A DNA stretch of 64,000 nt from an uncultured Pseudomonadota bacterium (GCA_903921325.1 CAIXPL010000037.1:351621-415620); one strand, 5' to 3'. Positions 46,596 to 55,977 are shown, counted from the first letter of the stretch. Program-made: numbers and translations. The notes: a model not told the origin generated them from the letters alone.

Positions 46596-47891
46596 TCAGT
46601 CCCTTGCCGCGGCGGATTCCTCCGCTGTTGCGGCAGGCCGGAAAAGTCGCACAGTGCGAATCGCCCGGTCTTCGTTTTGAACGATCTCCATCACCACACC
46701 GCCGATGCGCAGCGACAAACCTGCTTCGGGGATGTCCTGCAATTGTTCCAGAATCAGGCCGTTCAAGGTCTTCGGACCATCAAGCGGCAGCGCCAACCCG
46801 AGCTTGCGGTTTAAATCGCGCAGCGATGTGGTGCCATCGGCGAGCACGCTTTGTTGCGCATCCCAGTGCAGCGGACTGCCGTGCAGCGGCGAGCCGGTGG
46901 TGAATTCGCCAATGAACTCCTCGAGGATGTCCTCCAGTGCGATCAGCCCTTGCAGTTCACCGTACTCATCAACCACCAGGGCGAGGCGCTCGCGATGCTC
47001 CTGAAAATATTGCAGTTGCGCCAGTACCGCGGTCGAACCGGGTACGAAGTAGGGGGGGATGAGCAATGCTTCCAATGCCTCATGGGTGAGATCGCCATCG
47101 CGGGTAGCCCCCAGGACGTGACGGATATGCAGCAACCCGGCGACATTGCCCAGTTCTCCGCGATAGGCGATCAGGCGCGTGTGATAGGAGGTCATCAACT
47201 GCTCGCGCAGCTCGCTGATCGGGCAGTCCAGATCGATCGCCTCGATCCGCGCGCGCGGCACCATCAGGTCACTCACCTCGATATGCTCGAGATCAAACAG
47301 ATTGCCCAATATCGTCTGATGCTTCTTGGGCATGTAGCGGCTGTGTTCGAGTACCAGCGAGCGCAGCTCTTCCGGGCTCAGGTGCTGCTCCTCGTGGCCT
47401 TGCGGGCGGATGCGCAGAAGCCACAGCAGTGCCGCGACGAACAGGTTGATGAAGCTCACCACCGGATAGAGCACCGTCAGCAAGGGGCCGAGTACACGGC
47501 TCAGCGGCAGGGCGATACGCTCGGCATGGGCCGCACCGATCACTTTCGGGGTGATCTCGGAGAACACCAGGATCGCAAAGGTCACCGCGAGTGTTCCCAG
47601 CGCAAGGACATACTGCTCATCGCCGAACCATTCCAGCGCGAGCACACCGGTAAGTGTGGCGGCGGCGGCATTCACCAGATTGTTGCCCAGCAGGATGACG
47701 CCCAGCAGTCGGTCGGTATGCTCAAGCAGGGCAAGGGTACGCTGCGCGCCGCGATTGCCCAGGCGCGCCATCGCCTTGAGCCGATAGCGGTTGAGCGCCA
47801 TCATGCTCGTCTCGGAAATCGAGAAAAACGCCGACACCACCAGCAGGATGGCGAGGGTCAGCAATTCCGTGTGCGTAGACCACCCGTCCAG
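46596..47891 (-). CDS. CNNM/CBS/CorC-HlyC domain membrane protein (YfjD-like)
   Basis: A 431-residue protein if started at CTG 47891. An N-terminal CNNM membrane domain has three or four helices and AFFSISETSMMALNRYRLK; two CBS domains at about residues 210-330 include VDEYGELQGLIALEDILEE; a CorC_HlyC domain is at the C-terminus. Such proteins are linked to magnesium/cobalt export or tolerance. The strongest ribosome site, GAGGAGG, lies 5 bases before the CTG, which gives an N-terminus MDGWSTHTELL resembling relatives; a TTG at 47864 would remove 9 residues and has no ribosome site. No ATG is available. Confidence 0.87.
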   Translation of the reverse strand: MDGWSTHTELLTLAILLVVSAFFSISETSMMALNRYRLKAMARLGNRGAQRTLALLEHTDRLLGVILLGNNLVNAAAATLTGVLALEWFGDEQYVLALGTLAVTFAILVFSEITPKVIGAAHAERIALPLSRVLGPLLTVLYPVVSFINLFVAALLWLLRIRPQGHEEQHLSPEELRSLVLEHSRYMPKKHQTILGNLFDLEHIEVSDLMVPRARIEAIDLDCPISELREQLMTSYHTRLIAYRGELGNVAGLLHIRHVLGATRDGDLTHEALEALLIPPYFVPGSTAVLAQLQYFQEHRERLALVVDEYGELQGLIALEDILEEFIGEFTTGSPLHGSPLHWDAQQSVLADGTTSLRDLNRKLGLALPLDGPKTLNGLILEQLQDIPEAGLSLRIGGVVMEIVQNEDRAIRTVRLFRPAATAEESAAARD

Positions 47892-47901
47892 GGGTACCTC
47901 C

Positions 47902-48720
47902 TCAGACCGGGCTGCGCCCGAGTATCACCTCGAACACGAACCGGCTGCCGATATAGGCGAGCAGCAGGCAGACAAAGCCGGCCACGATCCAGCGCAGCGC
48001 GGTGCGACCGCGCCAGCCGCGCAACCAGCGCCCTGCCAGCAAGGCAGCAAAAATCACCCACGAGAGCAAGGCAAACACGGTCTTGTGGTCAATTCGTAGT
48101 GCACGGCCGAACAGGGTCTCGCTGAACAGGACGCCAGTCACGAGCGCTACGGTCAACAGGAGCAATCCGGCGCCGATGATGCGGAACAACACGCGCTCGA
48201 GCGTGAGCAGCGGGGGTACATGGGTAAACACCCCGGAGAGCGTGCCGGCATGCAGGCGTCGCTCAAGTATGGCCATGACCAGACCCTGCAGCGCAGCCAC
48301 CGTGAACAGGCTGTAGGCGGCCATGGCCGTGAGCAGATGCACCCGCAAGGCGGTTGCGTCGGCCTCGAGCGGCAGGGCAAAGCCAGGAAAGGCTGCTGGC
48401 AGCAAAACGGCGAACGCGGCAAGTGGCAGTGCAATTGCAAGCAGCCCGTCCAGGCGCAGGAAAAAACTCTCAATCCAATAGATGACCACTGTCAGCCACA
48501 GCGTGATCGACAGCGCCGGGGCAAACCCGAATTGCAGGGCGCCGGGTGTTGTCATGCTGATCGCGAGCCACACAGCGTGGACGGCAAGGGGGGCAAGCAG
48601 ACTCGCTCGCAGCACGTTGGCACCGAGGGGTTCACCCAGCGGTCGATGGCTGCGCCAGATCGCCAGCGCAATCGCCAGATACAGGGCGGCAGCGAGGGCT
48701 TGGATTAGAATGGGGCTCAT
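47902..48720 (-). CDS. Cytochrome c assembly (CcsA/YpjD-like) membrane protein
   Basis: A 272-residue polytopic protein with about eight membrane helices, of the CcsA/HemX family. HKTVFALLSWVIFAALLAGRW near residues 210-230 is the typical region with a haem-coordinating histidine (His210 area). Lacking a clear WWD loop, it resembles YpjD rather than a true cytochrome c lyase. Start ATG at 48720; longer frame reading to 49254 overlaps ffh and is rejected. Divergent from ffh and adjacent to the CNNM/CorC gene (10-base gap). Confidence 0.82.
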   Translation of the reverse strand: MSPILIQALAAALYLAIALAIWRSHRPLGEPLGANVLRASLLAPLAVHAVWLAISMTTPGALQFGFAPALSITLWLTVVIYWIESFFLRLDGLLAIALPLAAFAVLLPAAFPGFALPLEADATALRVHLLTAMAAYSLFTVAALQGLVMAILERRLHAGTLSGVFTHVPPLLTLERVLFRIIGAGLLLLTVALVTGVLFSETLFGRALRIDHKTVFALLSWVIFAALLAGRWLRGWRGRTALRWIVAGFVCLLLAYIGSRFVFEVILGRSPV

Positions 48721-48813
48721 CCAGGGTGCAATCAGGTAGTGAGATCGAGCAATCTCGCCCGAGCGCACCAGTCTATCAGCCCTGCCAGGTGAACCCCAGG
48801 CGAACCTATTGCC

Positions 48814-50166
48814 ATGCTTGAAAATCTGACACAAAGACTCTCCCAGGTCATCAAGACCGTGCGCGGTGAGGCACGCCTGACCGAGTCCAACATCCAGGAT
48901 GCGCTGCGCGAAGTACGCATGGCACTGCTCGAGGCCGATGTCGCGCTGCCCGTGGTACGTGATTTCATCAACCGCGTGCGCGAAAAGGCGCTGGGCGAGG
49001 CGGTGATCGGCAGCCTCACGCCGGGCCAGGCACTGGTCGGTGTGGTGCATCGAGAACTCGCTGCGCTGATGGGCAGTGCGCATGAGGATCTGAACCTTGC
49101 CACCACGCCGCCAGCGGTGATTCTGATGGTGGGCTTGCAGGGGGCGGGCAAGACCACCACCACCGGCAAACTGGCGCGCATGCTGCGCGAAGACCGACGC
49201 AAGAAGGTGCTGGTGGTGTCGTGCGACATCTACCGACCTGCGGCCATTGAGCAACTGCGCACCGTGGGCGAGCAGGCCGGGGTGGAGGTGTTTCCGTCAT
49301 CGGTCAACGAGTCGGCACTTGACATTGCACAGCGCGCACTGGCGCACGCCCGCAGCCACTACTTCGACGTCCTGATCGTGGACACCGCCGGTCGCCTTGC
49401 GATCGACGAGGCGATGATGGCCGAGGTGCGCGATCTGCATGCGGCGCTGAAACCGATTGAAACGCTGTTCGTGGTCGACGCGATGCAAGGGCAGGATGCG
49501 GTGAATGTGGCGGCCGCTTTCAATCAGGCGCTGCCGCTTACCGGCGTGATACTCGCCAAACTCGATGGCGATGCCCGCGGCGGCGCGGCGCTGTCGGTGC
49601 GCCAGATCACCGGATGTCCGATCAAGTTTGCCGGGGTGGGCGAAAAACTTACCGGCCTGGAGGCCTTCCACCCCGACCGGATGGCCTCGCGCATTCTTGG
49701 CATGGGTGACATTCTGTCGCTGGTCGAGGAGGCGCGTCGAGGTGTCGATGAGACCGAGGCGCTGCGTCTGGCCGAAAAAATGCGCCGCGGCAAGAGCTTC
49801 GATCTGGAGGACTTCAAGGCACAGATCGGTCAGATGAAGAAAATGGGCGGTCTGTCCTCGCTCATCGACAAGCTGCCGGCGCAATTTGCCCAGGCGGCGC
49901 AAAAAGCACCGGGCATGGTCGATGACCGTTCGCTCGCGCGCATCGAGGGCATCATCAACTCGATGACCCGACAGGAGCGCAGTCACCCGGAGATCATCAA
50001 GGCCTCGCGCAAGCGCCGCATCGCGCTGGGTGCCGGTGTGCAGGTGCAGGAGGTGAACCGCATGCTCAATCAGTTCGAGCAGATGCAGAAGATGATGAAG
50101 CAGATGCAAAAAGGCGGCCTCGCCAAGATGATGCGCGGCATGAAAGGCATGATGCCCGGGTTTTAG
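48814..50166 (+). CDS. ffh: Signal recognition particle protein Ffh
   Basis: A 450-residue SRP54 GTPase. N domain with TESNIQDALREVRMALLEADV, P-loop GLQGAGKT at residues 107-114, DTAGR and KLDGDARGGAAL in the G domain, and a methionine-rich M domain (about 325-450) with SRKRRIALGAG that binds 4.5S RNA. It targets inner-membrane proteins co-translationally. Ends with a Met/Lys-rich tail. Confidence 0.96.
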   Translation: MLENLTQRLSQVIKTVRGEARLTESNIQDALREVRMALLEADVALPVVRDFINRVREKALGEAVIGSLTPGQALVGVVHRELAALMGSAHEDLNLATTPPAVILMVGLQGAGKTTTTGKLARMLREDRRKKVLVVSCDIYRPAAIEQLRTVGEQAGVEVFPSSVNESALDIAQRALAHARSHYFDVLIVDTAGRLAIDEAMMAEVRDLHAALKPIETLFVVDAMQGQDAVNVAAAFNQALPLTGVILAKLDGDARGGAALSVRQITGCPIKFAGVGEKLTGLEAFHPDRMASRILGMGDILSLVEEARRGVDETEALRLAEKMRRGKSFDLEDFKAQIGQMKKMGGLSSLIDKLPAQFAQAAQKAPGMVDDRSLARIEGIINSMTRQERSHPEIIKASRKRRIALGAGVQVQEVNRMLNQFEQMQKMMKQMQKGGLAKMMRGMKGMMPGF

Positions 50167-50204
50167 CGGGTGGCATCGAGTGCCATGCCGCCGGGTGCCT
50201 CGAG

Positions 50205-50228
50205 CAGGTGCTGTGATCACAGCACCTG
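50205..50228. repeat. 24-bp perfect palindrome after ffh
   Basis: The bases from 50205 to 50228 are a perfect inverted repeat with no central spacer (half-site CAGGTGCTGTGA). It begins 39 bases after the ffh stop, in the 267-base gap before rpsP. As RNA it could fold into a 10-bp stem with a GATC loop, but there is no T-run, so it may be a terminator, processing site or protein-binding site. Confidence 0.8.
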
Positions 50229-50283
50229 GCTGCAGGGCCGCCGGAGAGCGGGGCGTCCCCGCCAGAAGTCTCATCCACAGGGC

Positions 50284-50313
50284 TTGCCACCCAGTGGCAA
50301 ACAAGGCTAGAAT
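50284..50313 (+). promoter_or_regulatory. Predicted promoter of the rpsP-rimM-trmD-rplS operon
   Basis: TTGCCA (50284-50289) and TAGAAT (50308-50313) are 18 bases apart. The expected start near 50320 gives a leader of about 115 bases before rpsP. Confidence 0.52.
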
Positions 50314-50433
50314 CCAAGGTTTCCCTCATTCCGGGACAAACGGGTCATGGTGGCCTGCTTTTGACCGGGTGCATGCCTGCGCGGTGACACGCAGGCGAGC
50401 GTGCGGCCGGACACGGTCGACTGGAGCAGACTC

Positions 50434-50685
50434 ATGGTGGTAATCCGTTTGGCCCGTGGCGGTGCGAAGAAGCGCCCGTTCTACAACATGGTGGTGGCCG
50501 ACTCGCGCAATCCGCGCGATGGCCGCTTTATCGAGCGTGTCGGGTTCTACGATCCGAAGGCGCCGCAAGGCCGTGAAGCGCTGCGGGTGCATGGTGATCG
50601 GGTGGCATTCTGGACCGGCAAGGGTGCGCAGTTGTCCCCGACCGTAGCCCGCCTGGTCAAGCAGGCCGCGCGCGTAGCCGCCTGA
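50434..50685 (+). CDS. rpsP: 30S ribosomal protein S16
   Basis: An 83-residue S16 protein: [40 protein letters not shown] and the [12 protein letters not shown]-terminus are diagnostic. The ATG at 50434 has GGAG about 9 bases upstream and gives the standard N-terminus. First gene of the rpsP operon. Confidence 0.97.
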   Translation: MVVIRLARGGAKKRPFYNMVVADSRNPRDGRFIERVGFYDPKAPQGREALRVHGDRVAFWTGKGAQLSPTVARLVKQAARVAA

Positions 50686-50700
50686 GGCTCACCGACGGTG

Positions 50701-50717
50701 CCTGCCTGTTGGGCAGG
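50701..50717 (+). promoter_or_regulatory. RNA hairpin covering the rimM ribosome site
   Basis: CCTGCC (50701-50706) and GGCAGG (50712-50717) pair around a TGTTG loop. The 3' arm contains the purine stretch nearest the rimM start at 50724, so the hairpin could limit rimM translation relative to rpsP. This is an inference. Confidence 0.35.
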
Positions 50718-50723
50718 TAGCGA

Positions 50724-51317
50724 ATGGAGATGCCATTGAATACGGCGGACACCCGGTCAGCGTCGGTAGTTCGACCCGAGGCAGTGTCACCGCCTGCAGT
50801 GGCGCAGGACACCCTGGTGGCGATGGGCCGCATCCTCGGGCCCTACGGTGTAAAGGGATGGGTAAAGGTTGATCCGTGGTCAGAGTCGGTGGCCACGCTG
50901 ACAAGGTTTTCGCGCTGGTGGATCGGGCGGCCCGGTGCGTGGTCTGAGCAGATCGTCGAAGAAGTGGCGGTGCACGGGCGTAGCATCATTGCCCGGTTGA
51001 GTGGTAGCGGCGATCGCGATGCGGCGATGGCCTGGCGCGGTGCCGAGGTGGCTGTTGAGCGCGCTGCGCTGCCGCCGCCTGAACCGGGTGAGTATTACTG
51101 GGCTGATTTGATTGGTTTGCAGGTGATCAACAGTGCAGGGGAGTCGATGGGGCAGGTGGTTGAGATGTCCTCCAACGGTGCCCATGATGTGATGCGGGTG
51201 GCCGAGTCGGCGTCCGGGGAAGTCAATGAACGGTTGATCCCGTTTGTCGATGCGGTGGTGAGTGAGGTGGCTCTGTCGGAGCGGGTGATACGGGTTGACT
51301 GGGGGCGCGACTGGTAG
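50724..51317 (+). CDS. rimM: 16S rRNA processing protein RimM
   Basis: A 197-residue protein. After a variable N-terminus of about 30 residues, [16 protein letters not shown] starts the RimM domain and [18 protein letters not shown] starts the PRC-barrel. It assists 30S head maturation with S19. Two further in-frame starts exist (ATG 50730, TTG 50736), so the extension is not certain. 38 bases after rpsP. Confidence 0.93.
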   Translation: MEMPLNTADTRSASVVRPEAVSPPAVAQDTLVAMGRILGPYGVKGWVKVDPWSESVATLTRFSRWWIGRPGAWSEQIVEEVAVHGRSIIARLSGSGDRDAAMAWRGAEVAVERAALPPPEPGEYYWADLIGLQVINSAGESMGQVVEMSSNGAHDVMRVAESASGEVNERLIPFVDAVVSEVALSERVIRVDWGRDW

Positions 51318-51342
51318 GGCGTCGCTGTCACGGAGTGCGTCG

Positions 51343-52203
51343 ATGCATGTCGATTGTGTGTCCTTGTTTCCCGACATGTTCAGCGCACTCACTGGATATG
51401 GGGTGGTGCGGCGGGCGCACGAGCAGGGGCGCTGGTCGCTGAAGGTTTGGAATCCGCGCGACTTTGCGTTTGATGCCTACCGGACGATAGATGATCGGCC
51501 GTATGGTGGCGGGCCGGGCATGGTGATGCGTCCAGAGCCGTTGCAACGGGCGCTGGATGAGGCGAACGCCCAATGGCGGGCGCGGTGGGAAGGGCAAGGC
51601 GCGGCTGACGGTGTCGTCGAAGCGCAGCGAGCGGCCGAAACCGGCCGATCAGCGAAAGAGCAGGAAGCGGTCCAACGTGACCGTGCAGTCAGATCAAGTC
51701 AGGTGATTTACCTGTCGCCGCAGGGCGATCGGCTGACCGATGCGCGAGTTCGCGAGTTGGCCGGACTGGATCGAATGGTGTTGTTGTGCGGGCGTTATGA
51801 AGGCATCGATGAGCGTTTGCTCGAGCAGTCGGTCGACGCGCAGATCTCCATCGGTGATTATGTAATCTCCGGCGGTGAACTGGCGGCGATGGTGCTGATT
51901 GACGCCGTGGTGAGGCAGTTTCCAGGCGTGCTGGGGGATGAGCGGTCGGCCGAGCAGGAATCGTTTCGAAGCGGCCTGCTGGATTGTCCGCACTACACCC
52001 GGCCGGAAGAATTTGCAGGCGAGCGTGTGCCAGCGGTGCTGTTGTCTGGCAATCACGCGCAGATTGATCGTTGGCGTTTGAAGCAGTCTCTGGGGCGCAC
52101 GTGGTTGCGGCGCCCCGACCTGTTGCAGGCGCGCGGGATGGATGCACAGGAGACTGTGCTGCTGGACGAATTCAAGGCCGAGCGCGCAGCAGGCTCGGAT
52201 TGA
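51343..52203 (+). CDS. trmD: tRNA (guanine(37)-N1)-methyltransferase TrmD with inserted segment
   Basis: A 286-residue SPOUT methyltransferase. [64 protein letters not shown] and [13 protein letters not shown] are all in place, so the trefoil-knot SAM site is intact. Between the first two, about 37 extra residues (roughly 75-111, rich in Ala, Glu, Gln and Arg) are inserted compared with E. coli TrmD. The ATG at 51343 gives the normal N-terminus. It methylates G37 of tRNAs to prevent frameshifting. Confidence 0.95.
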   Translation: MHVDCVSLFPDMFSALTGYGVVRRAHEQGRWSLKVWNPRDFAFDAYRTIDDRPYGGGPGMVMRPEPLQRALDEANAQWRARWEGQGAADGVVEAQRAAETGRSAKEQEAVQRDRAVRSSQVIYLSPQGDRLTDARVRELAGLDRMVLLCGRYEGIDERLLEQSVDAQISIGDYVISGGELAAMVLIDAVVRQFPGVLGDERSAEQESFRSGLLDCPHYTRPEEFAGERVPAVLLSGNHAQIDRWRLKQSLGRTWLRRPDLLQARGMDAQETVLLDEFKAERAAGSD

Positions 52204-52284
52204 GGATGGTTGACTGTGGTAATCGCTGGGTGGGCGCTGTCAGGCCCTGGCCGGCGGTTTACCGGATTTCAAGGAGCAGTATCG

Positions 52285-52707
52285 ATGAATATTATTCAGA
52301 CCCTCGAGCAGGAAGAAATCGCCCGGCTCGCCAAGAAGATCCCTGAGTTTGCCCCCGGCGACACGGTGGTGGTGAATGTCAGCGTGGTCGAAGGTGACAA
52401 GAAACGCGTGCAGGCCTATGAGGGTGTCGTGGTCGCACGACGCAATCGCGGTCTGAATTCCTCCTTCATCGTGCGCAAGATCTCCTCCGGTGAGGGTGTC
52501 GAGCGTACCTTCCAGACCTATTCACCGCTGATCGTCTCGATCGAGGTGAAGCGCAAGGGCGATGTGCGCCGTGCCAAGCTGTATTACCTGCGCGAGCGCT
52601 CCGGCAAGTCGGCACGGATCCGTGAAAAGCTGAGCAGCCGCCGTGCACCGGTGGCCGCCGCTGCGGCCGCCGCGCCTGCAGAACCGGCGGCCGGCGCTGC
52701 CAGTTAA
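52285..52707 (+). CDS. rplS: 50S ribosomal protein L19
   Basis: A 140-residue L19: [53 protein letters not shown] and [14 protein letters not shown] are diagnostic. The Ala-rich C-terminal tail of about 20 residues is longer than in E. coli L19 (115). Start ATG with AAGGAG upstream. Its TAA shares the palindromic TTAA with the convergent argE-like stop. Confidence 0.97.
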   Translation: MNIIQTLEQEEIARLAKKIPEFAPGDTVVVNVSVVEGDKKRVQAYEGVVVARRNRGLNSSFIVRKISSGEGVERTFQTYSPLIVSIEVKRKGDVRRAKLYYLRERSGKSARIREKLSSRRAPVAAAAAAAPAEPAAGAAS

Positions 52708-53900
52708 GCGGCGCTCAGGTGCTCAATCAGCCGATCGAGAAAAACCTCGCATCGGCTGATTTGCTCCAGGCTGACAAATTCGTTTGGCCGATGGGCATGC
52801 TCAATGTGTCCCGGTCCGCAGACGATGGCTTGAATGCCGGCTTGTTGAAACAGGCCGGCCTCGGTGGCGTAGCCGACCCGACCAATACGCTCGTTGCGCG
52901 CAAGCTTGCGCGTGAGTGATGTGAGCGCATCGTCCTCTTCGATTGACAGACCGGGCGTGTTGCATAGCGTATCGATCTGTATGGCCGCATCGGGGTCCAC
53001 GGCGCGCATTTGCGGCAACAGAACCTGATCGGCATGGTCACGGATCGCTTTTTCCAGCGTGTCCGGATTGACGCCAGGCAGGTAGCGAAATTCAAACTCG
53101 AACACACACTCGCGCGGCACGATATTGAGCGCGGTGCCCCCGCTGATGGTGCCGGTTTGCATGGTAGTGAAGGGCACGTCGAAACCGTGCTGGAACGGAC
53201 CGTCGCGGCGCGCCTGATCGGCCATTGAGCGGATATGCACAATGAGCTGTGCGGCAAATTCGATGGCATTGACCCCAAGCGGGGTGAGCGCCGAGTGCGC
53301 CTCGCGGCCGTGCACGTGGCAGCGATACGCGCGCTTGCCCTTGTGTGCCACCACCGCCTCCATACCGGTCGGCTCGCCGACGATGCACGCGGCCGGATGG
53401 ATGGTCTGTTGTGCCAGATCGTCGATCAGTCCGCGCACGCCGAGGCAACCGACTTCTTCGTCGTAACTGAGGGCAAAGTGCACCGGTGCCTGCAACGGTG
53501 CGGCGAGTAGTCGAGGCGTACGCGCAAGCGCCAGCGCGATGAATCCCTTCATGTCGGCACTGCCGCGGCCATAGATGCGCTCACCGCGAATCTGCGCGTC
53601 GAATGGCGGGCTGTCCCAATCCTGACCGTCGACGGGCACCACATCGGTGTGACCGGACAGGACCAGGCCGCCATTGCGCGGACGATCCGGACGCAATGGG
53701 TCGATGGTCGCGAACAGATTGGCCTTGACGCCATGTCGGTCATAGGTGAGGCGACACGGCACGCCCTGATGCTGCAGCCAGTCACGCGCCCATTCAATCA
53801 GGCCCAGATTGGATTCGCGGCTGGTGGTATCAAAACCGATCAGGCGCCGCATCATCTCCCAGGTCGGGTCACTCAGGGAGTAGGAATGGTCGGCTGTCAT
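52704..53900 (-). CDS. ArgE-like M20 deacylase (acetylornithine deacetylase family)
   Basis: A 398-residue M20 metallopeptidase-family protein closest to ArgE. Metal-site residues are His84 and Asp86 in SGHTDVVP, Asp116 in GRGSADMKG, Glu148-Glu149 in YDEEVGC, and the C-terminal [10 protein letters not shown]. ArgE removes acetate from N-acetylornithine. Here it starts as ATGA on the stop of the last ABC transporter gene, so it belongs to the importer operon, and argJ in the same window already recycles acetyl groups. A role deacylating or hydrolysing an imported substrate is therefore more likely. Confidence 0.85.
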   Translation of the reverse strand: MTADHSYSLSDPTWEMMRRLIGFDTTSRESNLGLIEWARDWLQHQGVPCRLTYDRHGVKANLFATIDPLRPDRPRNGGLVLSGHTDVVPVDGQDWDSPPFDAQIRGERIYGRGSADMKGFIALALARTPRLLAAPLQAPVHFALSYDEEVGCLGVRGLIDDLAQQTIHPAACIVGEPTGMEAVVAHKGKRAYRCHVHGREAHSALTPLGVNAIEFAAQLIVHIRSMADQARRDGPFQHGFDVPFTTMQTGTISGGTALNIVPRECVFEFEFRYLPGVNPDTLEKAIRDHADQVLLPQMRAVDPDAAIQIDTLCNTPGLSIEEDDALTSLTRKLARNERIGRVGYATEAGLFQQAGIQAIVCGPGHIEHAHRPNEFVSLEQISRCEVFLDRLIEHLSAA

Positions 53901-54877
53901 GACGCAGTGTCATCCAGATGGCATGCAGACAAATGCCCTGATTGGATCTCGCGTAAGCGTGGAGCCTCAATGGTACACCGCGCGCTTGCGCGGGGGCAGC
54001 GCGGATGGAACGGGCAACCCGTCGGGGGTGCCCAGGGTGATGCAATATCGCCTTTGATGGCATGGTAGCGATGCGGTCCCGGCGCGCTACCGGTCTCGGC
54101 AAGCAGCGCCTGGCTGTAGGGGTGATGTGCCGCGCGATGAAACTCGGCGTTTGGCGCACTCTCCACGATTCGCCCCAGATACATGACGGCCACACGGTCA
54201 GCGAGCAGCCGCACCAGGGTGAGATCGTGGCTCACCAGCAGCATGGCGAGTGCGGTGCTCTCACGCAGGTCGAGCAGCAGGTTCAGAATTTGTGCACGCA
54301 CCGACACATCCAGTGCGGCGATCGGCTCATCGGCTACCAGTACCTGTGGATTGACCGCGAGGGCGCGTGCAATCGCCACCCGGCTGCGCTGCCCCCCCGA
54401 CAGGACGTACGGATAGCGATCGATCAACGCGTCATCGAGGCCGACGCGGGCAAGCAGCCTGAGGACTGCATCGCGGCGCTGCGCGCGTGCAATCAATCGA
54501 TGAACCACAGGCGCCTCGCCGATGAGGGTCTCGACCCGCTGGCGTGGGTTGAGCGAGGCGCCCGCGGCCTGATGCACCATCTGCACCGCCAGCCGGGCGG
54601 CACGCTTGTCATCGTGTGGCAGCGCCTGCGCATCGGTGCCGCGCCACAAGCGCGCGCCGCCGCTCAGCGCAAGGGAACCGGTGAGCAGATGGGCAAGGGT
54701 TGATTTGCCCGAGCCTGACTCACCCACCAGTCCGATCACTTCGCCCTCGTGAAGCGTGAGATCAACCTCGCGCACCGCCCACAGCGATGCCGCCTTGCCC
54801 GTTCTGAACGGATGTGCGCCAGCGCCCGCGAACACCCGACTCGCCTGGCGTAGTTCCAGCAGGGTTGGCCGGTTCAT
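53897..54877 (-). CDS. Peptide-type ABC importer ATPase (DppF/OppF-like)
   Basis: A 326-residue ABC ATPase with Walker A GESGSGKST at residues 52-60, signature LSGGQRSRV, Walker B LVADEP and a C-terminal oligopeptide/dipeptide domain with PTGCPFHPRCPRASARC, whose cysteines probably bind an iron-sulfur cluster as in OppD/DppF relatives. It energises import with the companion ATPase. Start ATG at 54877 overlaps the upstream stop (ATGA); stop overlaps the argE-like gene. Confidence 0.9.
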   Translation of the reverse strand: MNRPTLLELRQASRVFAGAGAHPFRTGKAASLWAVREVDLTLHEGEVIGLVGESGSGKSTLAHLLTGSLALSGGARLWRGTDAQALPHDDKRAARLAVQMVHQAAGASLNPRQRVETLIGEAPVVHRLIARAQRRDAVLRLLARVGLDDALIDRYPYVLSGGQRSRVAIARALAVNPQVLVADEPIAALDVSVRAQILNLLLDLRESTALAMLLVSHDLTLVRLLADRVAVMYLGRIVESAPNAEFHRAAHHPYSQALLAETGSAPGPHRYHAIKGDIASPWAPPTGCPFHPRCPRASARCTIEAPRLREIQSGHLSACHLDDTAS

Positions 54878-55977
54878 GGGGTCAAGGGGTGCAGGCATAG
54901 ATAAGACCCGTCAGAGTCGGTGCGTGTCGCCGGTGCCCAGTGGCTGCAGTCGACTTGCGCTTGCGCACAGCGCGCGCGAAAGCGGCAACCGCCTGGCATG
55001 CCGGCAAGTGACGGTGCCAGACCAGAGATCACCGCGAGCCGCTCCCCGGGTTGGTAGCGCTGCGGCACGCAATCGAGCAAGGCGCGCGTGTAAGGGTGCC
55101 GCGGCGCGCTGAATACGCGTGCCGTTTGACCTGTTTCAACAATTTGGCCGGCATACATGACGGCAACCCGATCAGCAAAGCGTTCGACGATCGCCAGATC
55201 ATGGGTGATCCACAAAAATGCAGTGCCGCTGTCGCGCGCCAGTGCCTGAACCTGCGAAAGGATCTGGCCTTGCACCGTGACATCAAGCGCCGTCGTGGGT
55301 TCATCGGCGACGATCACGGCGGGACGATGCAAGAGCGCCATGGCGATCGATACCCGCTGGCGCAGCCCGCCCGAGAGCTGGTGCGGCCACGCGCGCAGGC
55401 GCTGTGGCGCATCACCGATGCCCATGCGCTCGAGAGCCTGTACTGCAATATCATGCGCCTCGCGTTGTCCGATGGATCGATGCGCGCGGAGCGCTTCGAG
55501 CATGTGCGCACCAACGGTCTGCAGTGGGTCCAGACAGGTCATGGGATCTTGCAGAATGAGGGCGATGCGACGCCCACGACGTGATCGCCATGCGGCTTGG
55601 CTGAGCGGCAACAGCGACTCACCTTCGAGCAGCACTGCACCGCCAACTGACTGTGTCACCGGATCGGTGAGACCGAGCAAAGCGCGCGCAGTCACCGATT
55701 TGCCTGATCCGGATTCACCCACCAGGGCGAGCACTTCACCGGGTGCCAGATCGAAGGACACCCGGTCAATCGCACGCAGCGGTCCTTGCGCGGTCGTGAA
55801 ATCGACACTCAAATCACGCACTGACAGCGCGCGTGCACTGATCGCAGTGTTCAGCTCAAGCGTGTGCCCCGGTGCCTTTGGTCCGGACGAACCAAGTGGT
55901 GTCTCCAGCTCGGGCGAACTAACGGTTGTCCGTATCGCTGGCCGATGCACGGTTGTTTTCGGCGTAGCTGGACTCAT
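54874..55977 (-). CDS. Peptide-type ABC importer ATPase (DppD/OppD-like) with repeat N-terminus
   Basis: A 367-residue ABC ATPase: Walker A GESGSGKS, Q-loop ILQDPMTCLDPL, signature LSGGLRQRV, Walker B VIVADEP and a C-terminal Cys-containing GGCRFRARCAQAQVDC segment. About 60 residues precede the ABC domain; the first 28 form a degenerate nine-residue repeat (SPATPKTTV, HRPAIRTTV, SSPELETPL). The start at 55977 overlaps the permease stop (ATGA), which supports translation of the extension. Confidence 0.88.
   Translation of the reverse strand: MSPATPKTTVHRPAIRTTVSSPELETPLGSSGPKAPGHTLELNTAISARALSVRDLSVDFTTAQGPLRAIDRVSFDLAPGEVLALVGESGSGKSVTARALLGLTDPVTQSVGGAVLLEGESLLPLSQAAWRSRRGRRIALILQDPMTCLDPLQTVGAHMLEALRAHRSIGQREAHDIAVQALERMGIGDAPQRLRAWPHQLSGGLRQRVSIAMALLHRPAVIVADEPTTALDVTVQGQILSQVQALARDSGTAFLWITHDLAIVERFADRVAVMYAGQIVETGQTARVFSAPRHPYTRALLDCVPQRYQPGERLAVISGLAPSLAGMPGGCRFRARCAQAQVDCSHWAPATRTDSDGSYLCLHPLTP

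Noticed and set aside
46851-48125. 424-residue plus-strand frame
   Set aside because: Antisense to the CNNM/CorC gene; composition (Gln/His/Arg-rich) is typical of a shadow.
50211-50220. CRP/FNR-type binding site inside the 24-bp palindrome
   Set aside because: TGTGA and TCACA are directly joined; the required 6-base (CRP) or 4-base (FNR-type) spacing is absent.
52704-53900. Assigning argE for arginine biosynthesis
   Set aside because: The family match is good, but argJ is present and the gene is embedded in an importer operon, so the biosynthetic role was not adopted.
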